This document shows, piece by piece, positions 27,928 to 35,840 of a stretch of 64,000 nt of DNA. The notes under the pieces were generated by a model. The model saw nothing but the letters and a program-made list of their open reading frames with translations. It searched no databases and was not told the origin of the DNA. The DNA is from Gammaproteobacteria bacterium (lineage in GTDB: Bacteria; Pseudomonadota; Gammaproteobacteria; JABDBA01). Position 1 is the stretch's first letter. Each line of letters begins with the position of its first letter. The DNA lies in NCBI GenBank assembly GCA_013288885.1, contig JABDBA010000002.1:147315-211314 (forward strand). Direction: 5' to 3'. The position numbers and the translations under genes are program-made.

Positions 27928-28092
27928 TTGGTTTTCTCATGGATTGTCCTATTGGTGGGACTAATTTGTCTTAAAGGGGCTGTGTATTTATTGACTAATG
28001 ATTTAAGCAGGGTAAAAGGAACAATAACCAAAATGCCTATTGTTTCGATTATAGTGTTTCTATTTCTATATGCGGAACTACACACAATTTAA
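27877..28092 (+). CDS. Possible small membrane protein divergent from abiE
   Basis: A 71-codon frame starting at a GTG inside the palindrome, with hydrophobic stretches (FSWIVLLVGLICL and IVSIIVFLFLYAEL). There is no good ribosome binding site, and the first 17 codons are the palindrome itself. It may be a small real gene, a remnant, or chance. It fills the 190-bp gap between the AbiE operator and the AAA ATPase gene, where nothing else is visible. Confidence 0.25.
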   Translation: MTNIKIFVTIYTIIRDKLVFSWIVLLVGLICLKGAVYLLTNDLSRVKGTITKMPIVSIIVFLFLYAELHTI

Positions 28093-28113
28093 GTAAATGC
28101 TTGTAGTTATTTA

Positions 28114-29241
28114 TTATTTTGACCAATAATCTAATACCGGGTCAACAATTCGAATGACGCCTGTTTCTAGTTTTTCGATGAGATCATGTTTTAACAAAAC
28201 ATCAATTGCGCCAGATACGCCTTTAGGGGTTAAATTAACATTTTTTACAAAACTTTTCGCAGTGGGTTCTTTTAAACCAGGATGTTTGGCAATCTCATTA
28301 AGTAGTTGTTTCTGCTTTAGCGTTAAAAATTCTATTTCTTTTGCTACTGAGCTTTGTTCTTCACTACATACTCTTTTCCAACAAGTGATTACATCACCTT
28401 CAGTAGGTAGATTGTCTAACTCGAATAAGTAACCACATAAAATATTAATATAATAAGTGTGCAGCTGTGTGCAAGAAAAAATTTCATCTAATACACTATC
28501 GGAAATTGGTTGCTTCCATACGATTTTGGCAAATTTATTGATGAAGGTTTTATAGTGATCAACAGAAATTCTATGTATAGCCATTTTATGGCAGAGCTTA
28601 TATAGCGGTCTGCTGCGATCATCAAATATTTTCCCCAGGAGATGCCGACTGCTACCTGAAAAAATAAAAATTATATTGTTGGTTTTTTGCGCCACAAAAC
28701 GTAGTGCGGATTCAACTTCATCACCGATTTCTGTGCCAATAATGGCTTGTATTTCATCAATAAAAATAATGGCTTGTTTCTTATTTTTTAATAAAATTTC
28801 ATCAATGCTTATAAGTAATGATTTAATATTTTTTTGGCTATCGATATTTTTGGGTGTTAGGTTGAACTCAAACCCGAATTCTCCTAAGCTTAATGAAACA
28901 CTGAGATTTTTTAATAAGGATTCAAGCTTTCGTAGTGCAAGTTCATTGGGTTTAATGATTTTTGATGTCAAACTACCCATTCCTTGGAAAAATTCAGCTA
29001 CTACCGAGGTCGCATCACATTTCATAAAAAGATCGATATGGGCATAAGGCAGCCCTGAACGCGCTATGGCACGTAATGCCAAACTGGTTTTGCCATATCG
29101 TCTGGGTGAAACCAGCAACGAATGTGTTAGTTTGTCTATGTTTTTAACGAGTCGCTCAAGCTCTTCGGTACGGTTACAAAAAGCCTCGCCCGATGCAATG
29201 CCGCGATTAAATAGTTTTTTCTCGACCATGATAAAGCCCAT
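28114..29241 (-). CDS. AAA ATPase with C-terminal winged helix (paralog 1)
   Basis: A 375-residue protein of the archaeal-ATPase/STAND-like group. It has a leading FCNRTEELERLV block, Walker A SPRRYGKTS near residue 44, Walker B AIIFIDEIQAI near 156, sensor FIFSGSSRHLL and then a C-terminal part that looks like a winged helix (LNEIAKHPGLKEP...VLLKHDLIEKL). It is clearly paralogous to the ATPase at 57274-58407. Alignment with that protein suggests the ATG at 29229 as an alternative start. It is a lone accessory gene preceded by palindromic DNA. The target is unknown. Confidence 0.82.
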   Translation of the reverse strand: MGFIMVEKKLFNRGIASGEAFCNRTEELERLVKNIDKLTHSLLVSPRRYGKTSLALRAIARSGLPYAHIDLFMKCDATSVVAEFFQGMGSLTSKIIKPNELALRKLESLLKNLSVSLSLGEFGFEFNLTPKNIDSQKNIKSLLISIDEILLKNKKQAIIFIDEIQAIIGTEIGDEVESALRFVAQKTNNIIFIFSGSSRHLLGKIFDDRSRPLYKLCHKMAIHRISVDHYKTFINKFAKIVWKQPISDSVLDEIFSCTQLHTYYINILCGYLFELDNLPTEGDVITCWKRVCSEEQSSVAKEIEFLTLKQKQLLNEIAKHPGLKEPTAKSFVKNVNLTPKGVSGAIDVLLKHDLIEKLETGVIRIVDPVLDYWSK

Positions 29242-29253
29242 CTCATTGAAGTG

Positions 29254-29315
29254 GTAGTATTATACTAACAGGTAAATATACAATATACTAGTAGTATAAT
29301 ACTGGTAGTATAATG
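29254..29315. promoter_or_regulatory. AGTATTATACT repeats upstream of AAA ATPase
   Basis: Palindromic or near-palindromic copies of AGTATTATACT or AGTATAATACT (29255-29265 and 29292-29302) and a partial third copy (AGTATAATG near 29308) lie 14-75 bases upstream of the ATPase start. They could be operator half-sites, and TATAAT-like -10 boxes fall within them. Confidence 0.5.
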
Positions 29316-29349
29316 AGCGGGGGATTTAAAGAGTTTGCAATCATCCTCA

Positions 29350-29382
29350 AATCCCCCCTAACCCCCCTTTTTCAAAGGGGGG
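29350..29382. repeat. C-rich hairpin repeat
   Basis: A 9-bp stem, CCCCCCTTT (29362-29370) and AAAGGGGGG (29374-29382), with a three-base loop, preceded by AAATCCCCCCTAA. This is a common dispersed bacterial hairpin. It lies 18 bases past the stop of the leftward glycosyltransferase; no T run follows in that direction. Confidence 0.6.
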
Positions 29383-29400
29383 AATAGACCATCTGGGCTA

Positions 29401-30273
29401 TTACAACCTCTCCAAAAACGCTTTTGCGGTTTGTGAGGTAGCGCGATATTTTTCGTGTTTGGCGAACTCGGTGGGTGATAATTTCCAAACTAATTGCTTT
29501 AGCTTTAGCAAAAATAAACGTTGTTGCGAGCGACGTAGATCGTAATTGATAATTTGTTTAGCTTGTTTGTTGTCGTAATGCTTTTTAATAAATAAATATA
29601 AGCCATTGCGTTTTTTGCGCCAAAGATCAAATGGTGCGGTTTTGCGCTCGCTGGCGCGCCCGATATGTTTGATGGTGACTTCTTTCAAATAGCCTATTTG
29701 ATAACCTAATTGGCGGATGCGTAAACACAGATCAGTGTCTTCGCCATAAAGAAAATAATCTTCATCGAAGCCATTAATTTTACTGAATATTTCACGATGG
29801 GTAATCATGCTTGCACCTAATACCCAAGCGATATCGCCAGGTAATGCGGAGAAAGGTGAAGTAACGTAGCGTTCGCCCGGATATTCATTTTGCGGTAAAG
29901 TTTCGCTTTGATTGGAATTGATAATTCGTGTTCCTATTAAACCGTAATTGGGATTTTGATCCATGAACTTCACCAAGGTTTGCAGATCATTGATTGCTTG
30001 TAGTTCAGTGTCGGGATTGAGTATAAAGAGATAGCGGCCTTGGCTTTGCTGAAAGGCTTTGTTATTGGCTTTGCCAAAACCTAGGTTTTCTGGGCTAGCA
30101 ATAATGTTTATTTTGTCTTTGAAATTTTCTAATACCGCTAGGCTGTTATCAGGGCTGTTATTGTCGATAACGATGATTTCAAAGCTGACGCCGGTTTGTT
30201 TTAAAATAGATTCGATGCAGGGCGTTAATAGATCTGCCGTGTTGTAACTGACGATGATAATTGAAATATCCAT
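29401..30273 (-). CDS. GT2 family glycosyltransferase (rhamnosyltransferase-like)
   Basis: A 290-residue GT2 enzyme with SIIIVSYNTADLL at the start, IVIDNNSPDNSL near residue 35, the DxD-type block LFILNPDTEL near 81 and EDYFLYGEDTDLCLRIRQLG near 170. The set resembles WbbL-like rhamnosyltransferases, which fits the dTDP-rhamnose genes nearby, though the sugar is an inference. It follows a membrane glycosyltransferase by 20 bases, and the two probably form an operon. Confidence 0.85.
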   Translation of the reverse strand: MDISIIIVSYNTADLLTPCIESILKQTGVSFEIIVIDNNSPDNSLAVLENFKDKINIIASPENLGFGKANNKAFQQSQGRYLFILNPDTELQAINDLQTLVKFMDQNPNYGLIGTRIINSNQSETLPQNEYPGERYVTSPFSALPGDIAWVLGASMITHREIFSKINGFDEDYFLYGEDTDLCLRIRQLGYQIGYLKEVTIKHIGRASERKTAPFDLWRKKRNGLYLFIKKHYDNKQAKQIINYDLRRSQQRLFLLKLKQLVWKLSPTEFAKHEKYRATSQTAKAFLERL

Positions 30274-30292
30274 GTGTTTTGCCCTTAGATAA

Positions 30293-31822
30293 TTAATGTA
30301 ATTTATAAATCAGTGCTTTATCACCACGGTTGTTGCTAAAACTTTGCAACGGTTTTACCGCCAATAAAGCAGAAATTTTGTCTGCGGTAGTGTTGTCGTT
30401 ACGGCCAACAATCACAGCAATATAATCATAACGCGCTAAATTAAGTGCATGTAGGTCTTTAATAATATCATCTTTGCTCACAAAATCTTGTGGATATTCA
30501 GTACCTGGATGATGGCTGTAATAAGCGAGTTGTGGATCATTGCTATAAACGCGGGCTTGTAAAGAAGTATTTTGCGTAATCCAATGGCCTGCTTGTAGTA
30601 CATAAGTTTTTGAAGTGCCAAATTGACCAAAACAATTAATGGCGGTTGCCACTAACCAGAGCGCAATAATAGCAAAGGGCCATTTACTCTTTTGCACAAA
30701 AAAATGATCGATAGTAAAAGGTGCTGCTAACATGAATAGTAAACATAGTAGTTCTGCATAACGGCCTGATAAGAAAAATGTTTGTCCTAAAAAAACACCG
30801 ACTATAATAAGATTGATGATGATATAAGTGACTACTGCAATGGTGGCTGCGTGTTCTTGCAGCAGAAGTTTGTAACGAAATCCGTAATAGCTCAGTAAAC
30901 CATACAGCAGCGTTATGGTGTTAATAATGGTTACTAATAACATACTGACAAGGCCGCCGAGTAAAAAATAAAACGATTGGTCGGCAGAAAGCGGATTCAA
31001 TATTTGCGATTTCAATAAATTATTTTTTAAGTCTAAATTACTGGTGAGTAGTGATATGCCACTATGAAACATAGTTATTAGTTCTGCCAGCCTGCCTGCA
31101 TTATGCGTGCTAAGCGTTGCTTTTTTTAGTTGCCACAAAAAAACTGCCAGCAAAATTATAATGTTAATCGTGTTAAGTTGCAGAAAATACCAGACACGAT
31201 GCATAAAATTTTGTTTACAGAGCATGAAAACAGCGAGTGGAGCCAACCCCAGTAAAATAGCACCTTCAATGCGAAATAACGTGGCTAGTACTAATGTGAT
31301 GTTCCAGGCAAGCGCATAGCGCCATTGCAATTGCCGCAAGAAGCGGATAAAAAATATTAATGAAACTAAGGCAAAAGCATAGTAACCAAAATCACGCAGA
31401 ATATTAATTTGATCATGATAAAGATAAGGATAAATTAAAATGACCAGCGCGGCCCAATATTGTGTTTGACGTGATCCACCTAATTCTTTTACTAAAACGA
31501 TAAAGGCAATGACGTTGATAGCGATGAGCAGTGCATCGAGTAAAAAAGCTGAATTTTCAAGTGAGAGCGTGCTAAGTAGACTGATCCAAGCAATGAGCAT
31601 GGAATAGAATGGCCACGCATAAGTGGTTATGGCAGCTGGCAAGCCTTTTTCGATGAATATAGCGGCTGTTTTTAGGTATAATATGCCATCAATATTGAAG
31701 GGTTGCTGGTACAATAAGCTGAGATACGATAAGCCGAGGCTAACAATTCCTGCATAAAACAATAAATCATAATTATAGTTTTGGAGTGATTTTTCTGTTT
31801 TTTTAGCGGCGATGATCGACAT
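30293..31822 (-). CDS. Membrane glycosyltransferase, GT39/ArnT-like
   Basis: About 509 residues with 10-12 hydrophobic helices. The early block QQPFNIDGILYLKTAA places an Asp in the first periplasmic loop, as in lipid-phosphate-sugar transferases of the GT39/GT83 group. A soluble C-terminal part (near residues 430-509) follows. It would act in the inner membrane on a polyprenyl-linked sugar. The start is taken at the ATG 31822; the frame runs 21 codons further but crosses the divergent waaG promoter. Confidence 0.75.
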   Translation of the reverse strand: MSIIAAKKTEKSLQNYNYDLLFYAGIVSLGLSYLSLLYQQPFNIDGILYLKTAAIFIEKGLPAAITTYAWPFYSMLIAWISLLSTLSLENSAFLLDALLIAINVIAFIVLVKELGGSRQTQYWAALVILIYPYLYHDQINILRDFGYYAFALVSLIFFIRFLRQLQWRYALAWNITLVLATLFRIEGAILLGLAPLAVFMLCKQNFMHRVWYFLQLNTINIIILLAVFLWQLKKATLSTHNAGRLAELITMFHSGISLLTSNLDLKNNLLKSQILNPLSADQSFYFLLGGLVSMLLVTIINTITLLYGLLSYYGFRYKLLLQEHAATIAVVTYIIINLIIVGVFLGQTFFLSGRYAELLCLLFMLAAPFTIDHFFVQKSKWPFAIIALWLVATAINCFGQFGTSKTYVLQAGHWITQNTSLQARVYSNDPQLAYYSHHPGTEYPQDFVSKDDIIKDLHALNLARYDYIAVIVGRNDNTTADKISALLAVKPLQSFSNNRGDKALIYKLH

Positions 31823-31891
31823 AGGTTGTGTATAATCAATAATCCTTAAATTAGGCAAGTAGTAGTGTATATAAATGTTGGGCAAATACCA

Positions 31892-33004
31892 ATGAGATTA
31901 GCTTTTTGTTTATTTAAATATTACCCCTTCGGTGGGCTTGAGCGCGATTTTATGAAGATTGCTTTGGAATGCCAAAGGCGCGGTCATGCTATCGATGTTT
32001 ATACCATGGCATGGGAAGGTGAAGTCCCGGCTGGATTTTCTATCAAGCGCATTGCGGCCAAAGGAATGACTAACCATGCTCGCTGTAACTCCTTTGCGCA
32101 GCAAGTAACCGCGATAATAGCCAAGAATAATTATGATTTGGTGGTGGGCTTTAACCGTATGCCAGGTTTAGATGTTTATTTTGCTGCCGACGTTTGTTAT
32201 GCCGCGCAAGCACAAGCCAAACACAGCCCGTGGTACCGGTTTACGCCGCGTTATCGTACTTATGCCAAGCTCGAGCAAGCAGTATTTGCGCCCGAATTGC
32301 ATACCGAAATTTTGTTGTTGGTAGAGCCAGAAAAAGAGCGCTATAAACAATATTACGCCACACCAGAGCGACGTTTTCATTTAGTTCCAGCGGGTATCGA
32401 TAAAACGCAGTTACTATCGCCCCCCGTTTCTCAAACCAGGACCGAAATACGGCAGTCATTGGGCATGGGTGATGATGAGATTTTGATATTGATGGTTGGA
32501 TCCGATTTTAAACGTAAAGGCGTCGATCGTGCTATACGTGCCATCGCCGCATTACCGATGACCGCACGCCAGAAAGTACGATTGGCGGTGATTGGTAAAG
32601 GCCAAACTGCCCCCTATACACGCCTAGCACAAAAGTTGGGTATCGCCGATCGCCTAATTTTTTTAGGGGCGCGTAACAATGTGGGTTGTTATATGGCCGC
32701 AGCTGATTTATTGTTGCATCCGGCTTATCAAGAAACAGCGGGCATGGTATTACTAGAAGCCCTGGTGGTAGGATTGCCAATAGTAGTGACAGAGAATTGC
32801 GGTTATGCTTTTCATGCGCAACGTGCTCAAGCGGGTGCGGTGGTGTCGATGCCGTTTGCGCAGCAGAAATTGAACCAAAGTTTATTGAGTGCTTTAAATA
32901 GGGAACAGCGGAAAATATGGCAGCAGAATGCGTTGTATTATGCTGAGAATACGGATCTTTATAGTTTGCCGATTTATGCTGCCAATTTATTTGAAACATT
33001 GTGA
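31892..33004 (+). CDS. waaG: LPS core glucosyltransferase WaaG (GT4)
   Basis: WaaG adds the first outer-core glucose to heptose II. It opens MRLAFCLFKYYPFGGLERDFMKIA, the RfaG signature (split over residues 1-24), and carries the GT-B donor block HPAYQETAGMVLLEALVVG with ENCGY. Length 370 residues matches the family. I chose the ATG at 31892 rather than a GTG nine codons upstream. The WaaP-type kinase fusion follows 10 bases downstream, the same order as waaG-waaP elsewhere. Confidence 0.92.
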   Translation: MRLAFCLFKYYPFGGLERDFMKIALECQRRGHAIDVYTMAWEGEVPAGFSIKRIAAKGMTNHARCNSFAQQVTAIIAKNNYDLVVGFNRMPGLDVYFAADVCYAAQAQAKHSPWYRFTPRYRTYAKLEQAVFAPELHTEILLLVEPEKERYKQYYATPERRFHLVPAGIDKTQLLSPPVSQTRTEIRQSLGMGDDEILILMVGSDFKRKGVDRAIRAIAALPMTARQKVRLAVIGKGQTAPYTRLAQKLGIADRLIFLGARNNVGCYMAAADLLLHPAYQETAGMVLLEALVVGLPIVVTENCGYAFHAQRAQAGAVVSMPFAQQKLNQSLLSALNREQRKIWQQNALYYAENTDLYSLPIYAANLFETL

Positions 33005-33013
33005 GGGAAGCTT

Positions 33014-35230
33014 ATGTGGTTTAAAAACAAATTAAAGCTAGATGCGCAATTGCAAAAACATTGGTTAGGAAAAGATGTTTTTGCAGAAGTGTTTGATTTG
33101 CGTGGCAAAATTTTTCGTGAACAAAAAAACCGTCGTACTTTACGTTTTGAAATAAACGGTGAAGGTTATTTTGCAAAATGCCATCGTGGAGTAGGTTGGC
33201 GCGAAATTATCAAAAATTTAATCTGCGGACGTTTGCCAGTGTTGGGTGCGCAACAAGAAGAACAAGCAATCGCACGACTGACGCAATTGAATATTGCTAC
33301 CACCCCAGTGGTAGGTTTTGGTCAACTAGGATTTAATCCAGCGCGTTTACAATCGTTTCTTATCACACGGGAACTCACTCATAATGTCAGCTTAGAAGGT
33401 TTTTGCCGCAATTGGCTCAAACATCCACCAGCACCACGTCTTAAACGAGCTTTAATCGCTGAAGTAGCACGTATTGCGCGTGTTTTGCATCAAAATGGCG
33501 TTAATCACCGCGATTTTTATATTTGCCATTTTTTGTTGGATCTTCCTCGTCACAACGAACAATTTGATCCTGAAAATTTGCATTTGTCTTTGATCGATCT
33601 GCATCGGGCGCAAGTACGCAAAAAGACACCATCGCGTTGGATCATTAAAGATGTTGCGGGTCTTTATTTCTCAAGTATGGATATTGGCTTGACGCAGCGT
33701 GACCGATTGCGTTTTCTGAAAATTTATTTTGATCAACCATTAGCAGAGATTTTGGTTAAAAAACGTCGCCAAATACATGCCATTGAACAACGTGCATTGA
33801 AACTCTATGGCAAAGAAAAACAAAAACAATTTGCTGTTCTGTCAGGTGTTAATGAGCACATGCAATTAGTTTTACAAGTAGAAAATTCACTGCAGCCGTT
33901 AATCTGTGAAAAAGTATTATTGGTTATACCAGGCCAGCATTGTGCGATACAAACCCAATGGGGTGGGCAAACTGTAATCATAAAAACTTTTAGCAGTAAA
34001 AGGCAGGCAGCACGCGTTTTGCAAAGTTCTGAATTGCTTACGGCTAATGCTATCCCTACACCGAAATTGTTGCATCAGGCTTGGGCGCAAGGCAAAACTT
34101 TGTATGTGTTGATATTCGAATTTGTCCAACCCGCGTATGATTGGGATGTGTTATGGAAGCAAAGCGATGATAACAAGCGTGATAAGTTAGTGTGTGGGTT
34201 AATAGCGGTCATGGCTAATTTACATAATGCAGGGTTGATACAGTGCACATTGACAATCGATAATTTTTTAATTAGTCATCATTGTATTTATCTGTTAGCA
34301 GAAGGCCAGGTGAAAAAAGTTACCCAGCGTGCATCAGTGGGATGGCAGGTTGGTTTAAAAAATTTAGCATTATTGCTTGCTGCGTTGCCTGTTGCAAGCA
34401 TTGAAAAATATGAAATTTATTATCGCTATTATATTCAAAAACGGCAGATGGCTTTTACTTTGTTAGAGTTGAACTATTTAACAAAGTGGATCCAACAATC
34501 GCACCGACAAAGTTTATATGCTTATCAGCGCAAAGTATTTAGTGAGGGGCAAGAATTTGTTGCACAAAAAAATTGGCGCCATGTTTGGATCTGCGATTGG
34601 GCATTTGACACCACGGCGATGCGTATTTTGTTGAACGACCCGGAAGCAATTTTAGAGGGGCCAACGGCAAAAATAATGAAAGCCTGTGCGACGACTACGG
34701 TTAGTCAAGTTACTATTAATGGTCATAAGTTAGTAGTTAAGCGTTATAATATTAAGGGTTTTTGGCATAGTTTGAGACGTGCATTGCGAACGACGCGCGC
34801 CGCTATTTCTTGGCGTAGTGCGCATTCATTGCGGCTAGCGCAGATTGCTACGCCTAAACCGGTAGCGATGATTGAGAAGCGTTATGGGCCGTTGCGCAGT
34901 ACGAGTTATTATGTCAGTGAATATGTGGCGGGTAATTCGTTACTTGATTATGCGACTGAAAAAAATCCGGTTGAAGAGTTGATGTTTATTGCTGATAAAA
35001 TCACCCATTTATTTGGTCGTTTGGCCGATGCACAAATCACGCATGGTGATTTTAAAGCCACCAATATTTTGTTAGCGGGCAGCCAACCGATTTTGTTAGA
35101 TTTAGATGCACTCCGTTTTCATCGCTGCGCTTGGTATTGGCGTCAAGCTGCGAAACGCGATCGTAAACGCTTCATGAAAAACTGGGACAACTTCCCCGAC
35201 CTGCAACACCTGTTCAGCAAATCGCTCTGA
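33014..35230 (+). CDS. WaaP-type LPS kinase with three kinase-like domains
   Basis: This 738-residue protein is much longer than WaaP (about 265). Domain 1 (1-265) looks like WaaP, the heptose kinase of the LPS core: YFAKCHRGVGW, VNHRDFYICHFLLDL and LSLIDLHRAQVRKK. Domain 2 (about 266-520) keeps the fold outline but has GLIQCTLTIDNFLI in place of the HGD-type catalytic loop, so it is probably inactive. Domain 3 (about 520-738) has VVKRYN, THGDFKATNILL near 680 and ILLDLDALRFH, an intact-looking kinase. Relatives such as P. aeruginosa have a run of separate kinase genes at this place. The stop codon lies at the edge of an inverted-repeat element. Confidence 0.85.
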   Translation: MWFKNKLKLDAQLQKHWLGKDVFAEVFDLRGKIFREQKNRRTLRFEINGEGYFAKCHRGVGWREIIKNLICGRLPVLGAQQEEQAIARLTQLNIATTPVVGFGQLGFNPARLQSFLITRELTHNVSLEGFCRNWLKHPPAPRLKRALIAEVARIARVLHQNGVNHRDFYICHFLLDLPRHNEQFDPENLHLSLIDLHRAQVRKKTPSRWIIKDVAGLYFSSMDIGLTQRDRLRFLKIYFDQPLAEILVKKRRQIHAIEQRALKLYGKEKQKQFAVLSGVNEHMQLVLQVENSLQPLICEKVLLVIPGQHCAIQTQWGGQTVIIKTFSSKRQAARVLQSSELLTANAIPTPKLLHQAWAQGKTLYVLIFEFVQPAYDWDVLWKQSDDNKRDKLVCGLIAVMANLHNAGLIQCTLTIDNFLISHHCIYLLAEGQVKKVTQRASVGWQVGLKNLALLLAALPVASIEKYEIYYRYYIQKRQMAFTLLELNYLTKWIQQSHRQSLYAYQRKVFSEGQEFVAQKNWRHVWICDWAFDTTAMRILLNDPEAILEGPTAKIMKACATTTVSQVTINGHKLVVKRYNIKGFWHSLRRALRTTRAAISWRSAHSLRLAQIATPKPVAMIEKRYGPLRSTSYYVSEYVAGNSLLDYATEKNPVEELMFIADKITHLFGRLADAQITHGDFKATNILLAGSQPILLDLDALRFHRCAWYWRQAAKRDRKRFMKNWDNFPDLQHLFSKSL

Positions 35231-35408
35231 AATCCCAAACGCAGACGGAAGATCGAGGCAAGAAAGGGCGTCGGGGAATGTCAACGCAAACACGCCATGA
35301 ATACGTCCCTGTAGGCTCGTCTGCCTCGTCCTTGATGCAGACGGTTTGCTTATGACACTTCCCCGACGCCCTTCTTCGCCAATCATCGTGGGTCTGCGTT
35401 TGGGATTT
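35230..35408. repeat. Long imperfect inverted repeat (MITE-like)
   Basis: The ends are 17-base perfect complements (35230-35246 and 35392-35408). Inside them, GGGCGTCGGGGAATGTCA and TGACACTTCCCCGACGCCC pair imperfectly, so the whole 179 bp can fold into one long hairpin. The first base is the last base of the kinase stop codon. Confidence 0.75.
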
Positions 35409-35414
35409 TCCGAT

Positions 35415-35448
35415 CCCCTCTCCCTCTGGGAGAGGGTTAGGGTGAGGG
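35415..35448. repeat. CCCTCTCCC hairpin repeat, intergenic copy
   Basis: A perfect 9-bp stem CCCTCTCCC/GGGAGAGGG with loop TCT, followed by TTAGGGTGAGGG. It is the same family as the copy inside queA at 54221-54262. Confidence 0.8.
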
Positions 35449-35508
35449 TTCCTTTTGTCGTTGCAGCTAATCCACTTGCGTACAGAAGTTATTTCATGTT
35501 TTTTCTGC

Positions 35509-35601
35509 GTAGGTCGGTTCAAGCGAAGCGGAACCGACAGCGATAATGATTTGAGCATCGCATGTCGGCTCCGTCGCTGCGCTCCTTGAGCGCGACCTAC
35601 C
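35509..35601. repeat. Two-hairpin repeat (GTAGGTCGG family)
   Basis: Two hairpins back to back: GTAGGTCGGTTC pairs with GGAACCGAC, and GTCGGCTC with the far arm GAGCGCGACCTAC. It has the same layout as 4235-4324, and the right half matches the copy in lpxK. Confidence 0.8.
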
Positions 35602-35621
35602 CGCACACAAATATATGAAAC

Positions 35622-35828
35622 GTAAATCGCTGCCAGGTTATTGGTTGGATCGAGTTGTGCAAGCGCCGAGTAGAGGGTGCGGCGCAACCTTCGCCCGAAG
35701 GGCGGCGTCATGGATGACGCCGTTCGCTAGTAAACAGGGATGTTTGTCTAGCGAACAAGTGAGCACGCCCCGAATACGAGGAGCAAGCTTGCATACGAGA
35801 GACAAGCAATAACCTGGTAGCTATTTAC
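35622..35828. repeat. 207-bp dispersed element with terminal inverted repeats, copy 1
   Basis: The ends (GTAAATCGCTGCCAGGTTAT and ATAACCTGGTAGCTATTTAC) are imperfect inverted repeats of about 20 bases. Internal hairpins include CGCCCGAAGGGCG and GGCGTCATGGATGACGCC. A second copy of nearly the same length lies in opposite orientation at 54995-55200. It carries no transposase gene, so it is MITE-like. Confidence 0.82.
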
Positions 35829-35840
35829 ACGCTTTAGGGG

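Noticed and set aside
27877..28092. Treating the small frame beside the AbiE operator as a firm gene
   Set aside because: It starts within the palindrome with no ribosome binding site; listed only at low confidence.
35214..35812. Several frames in the repeat pile, and the similar-looking frame at 54980-55192
   Set aside because: The shared peptide text comes from the 207-bp repeat itself, not from a conserved protein.
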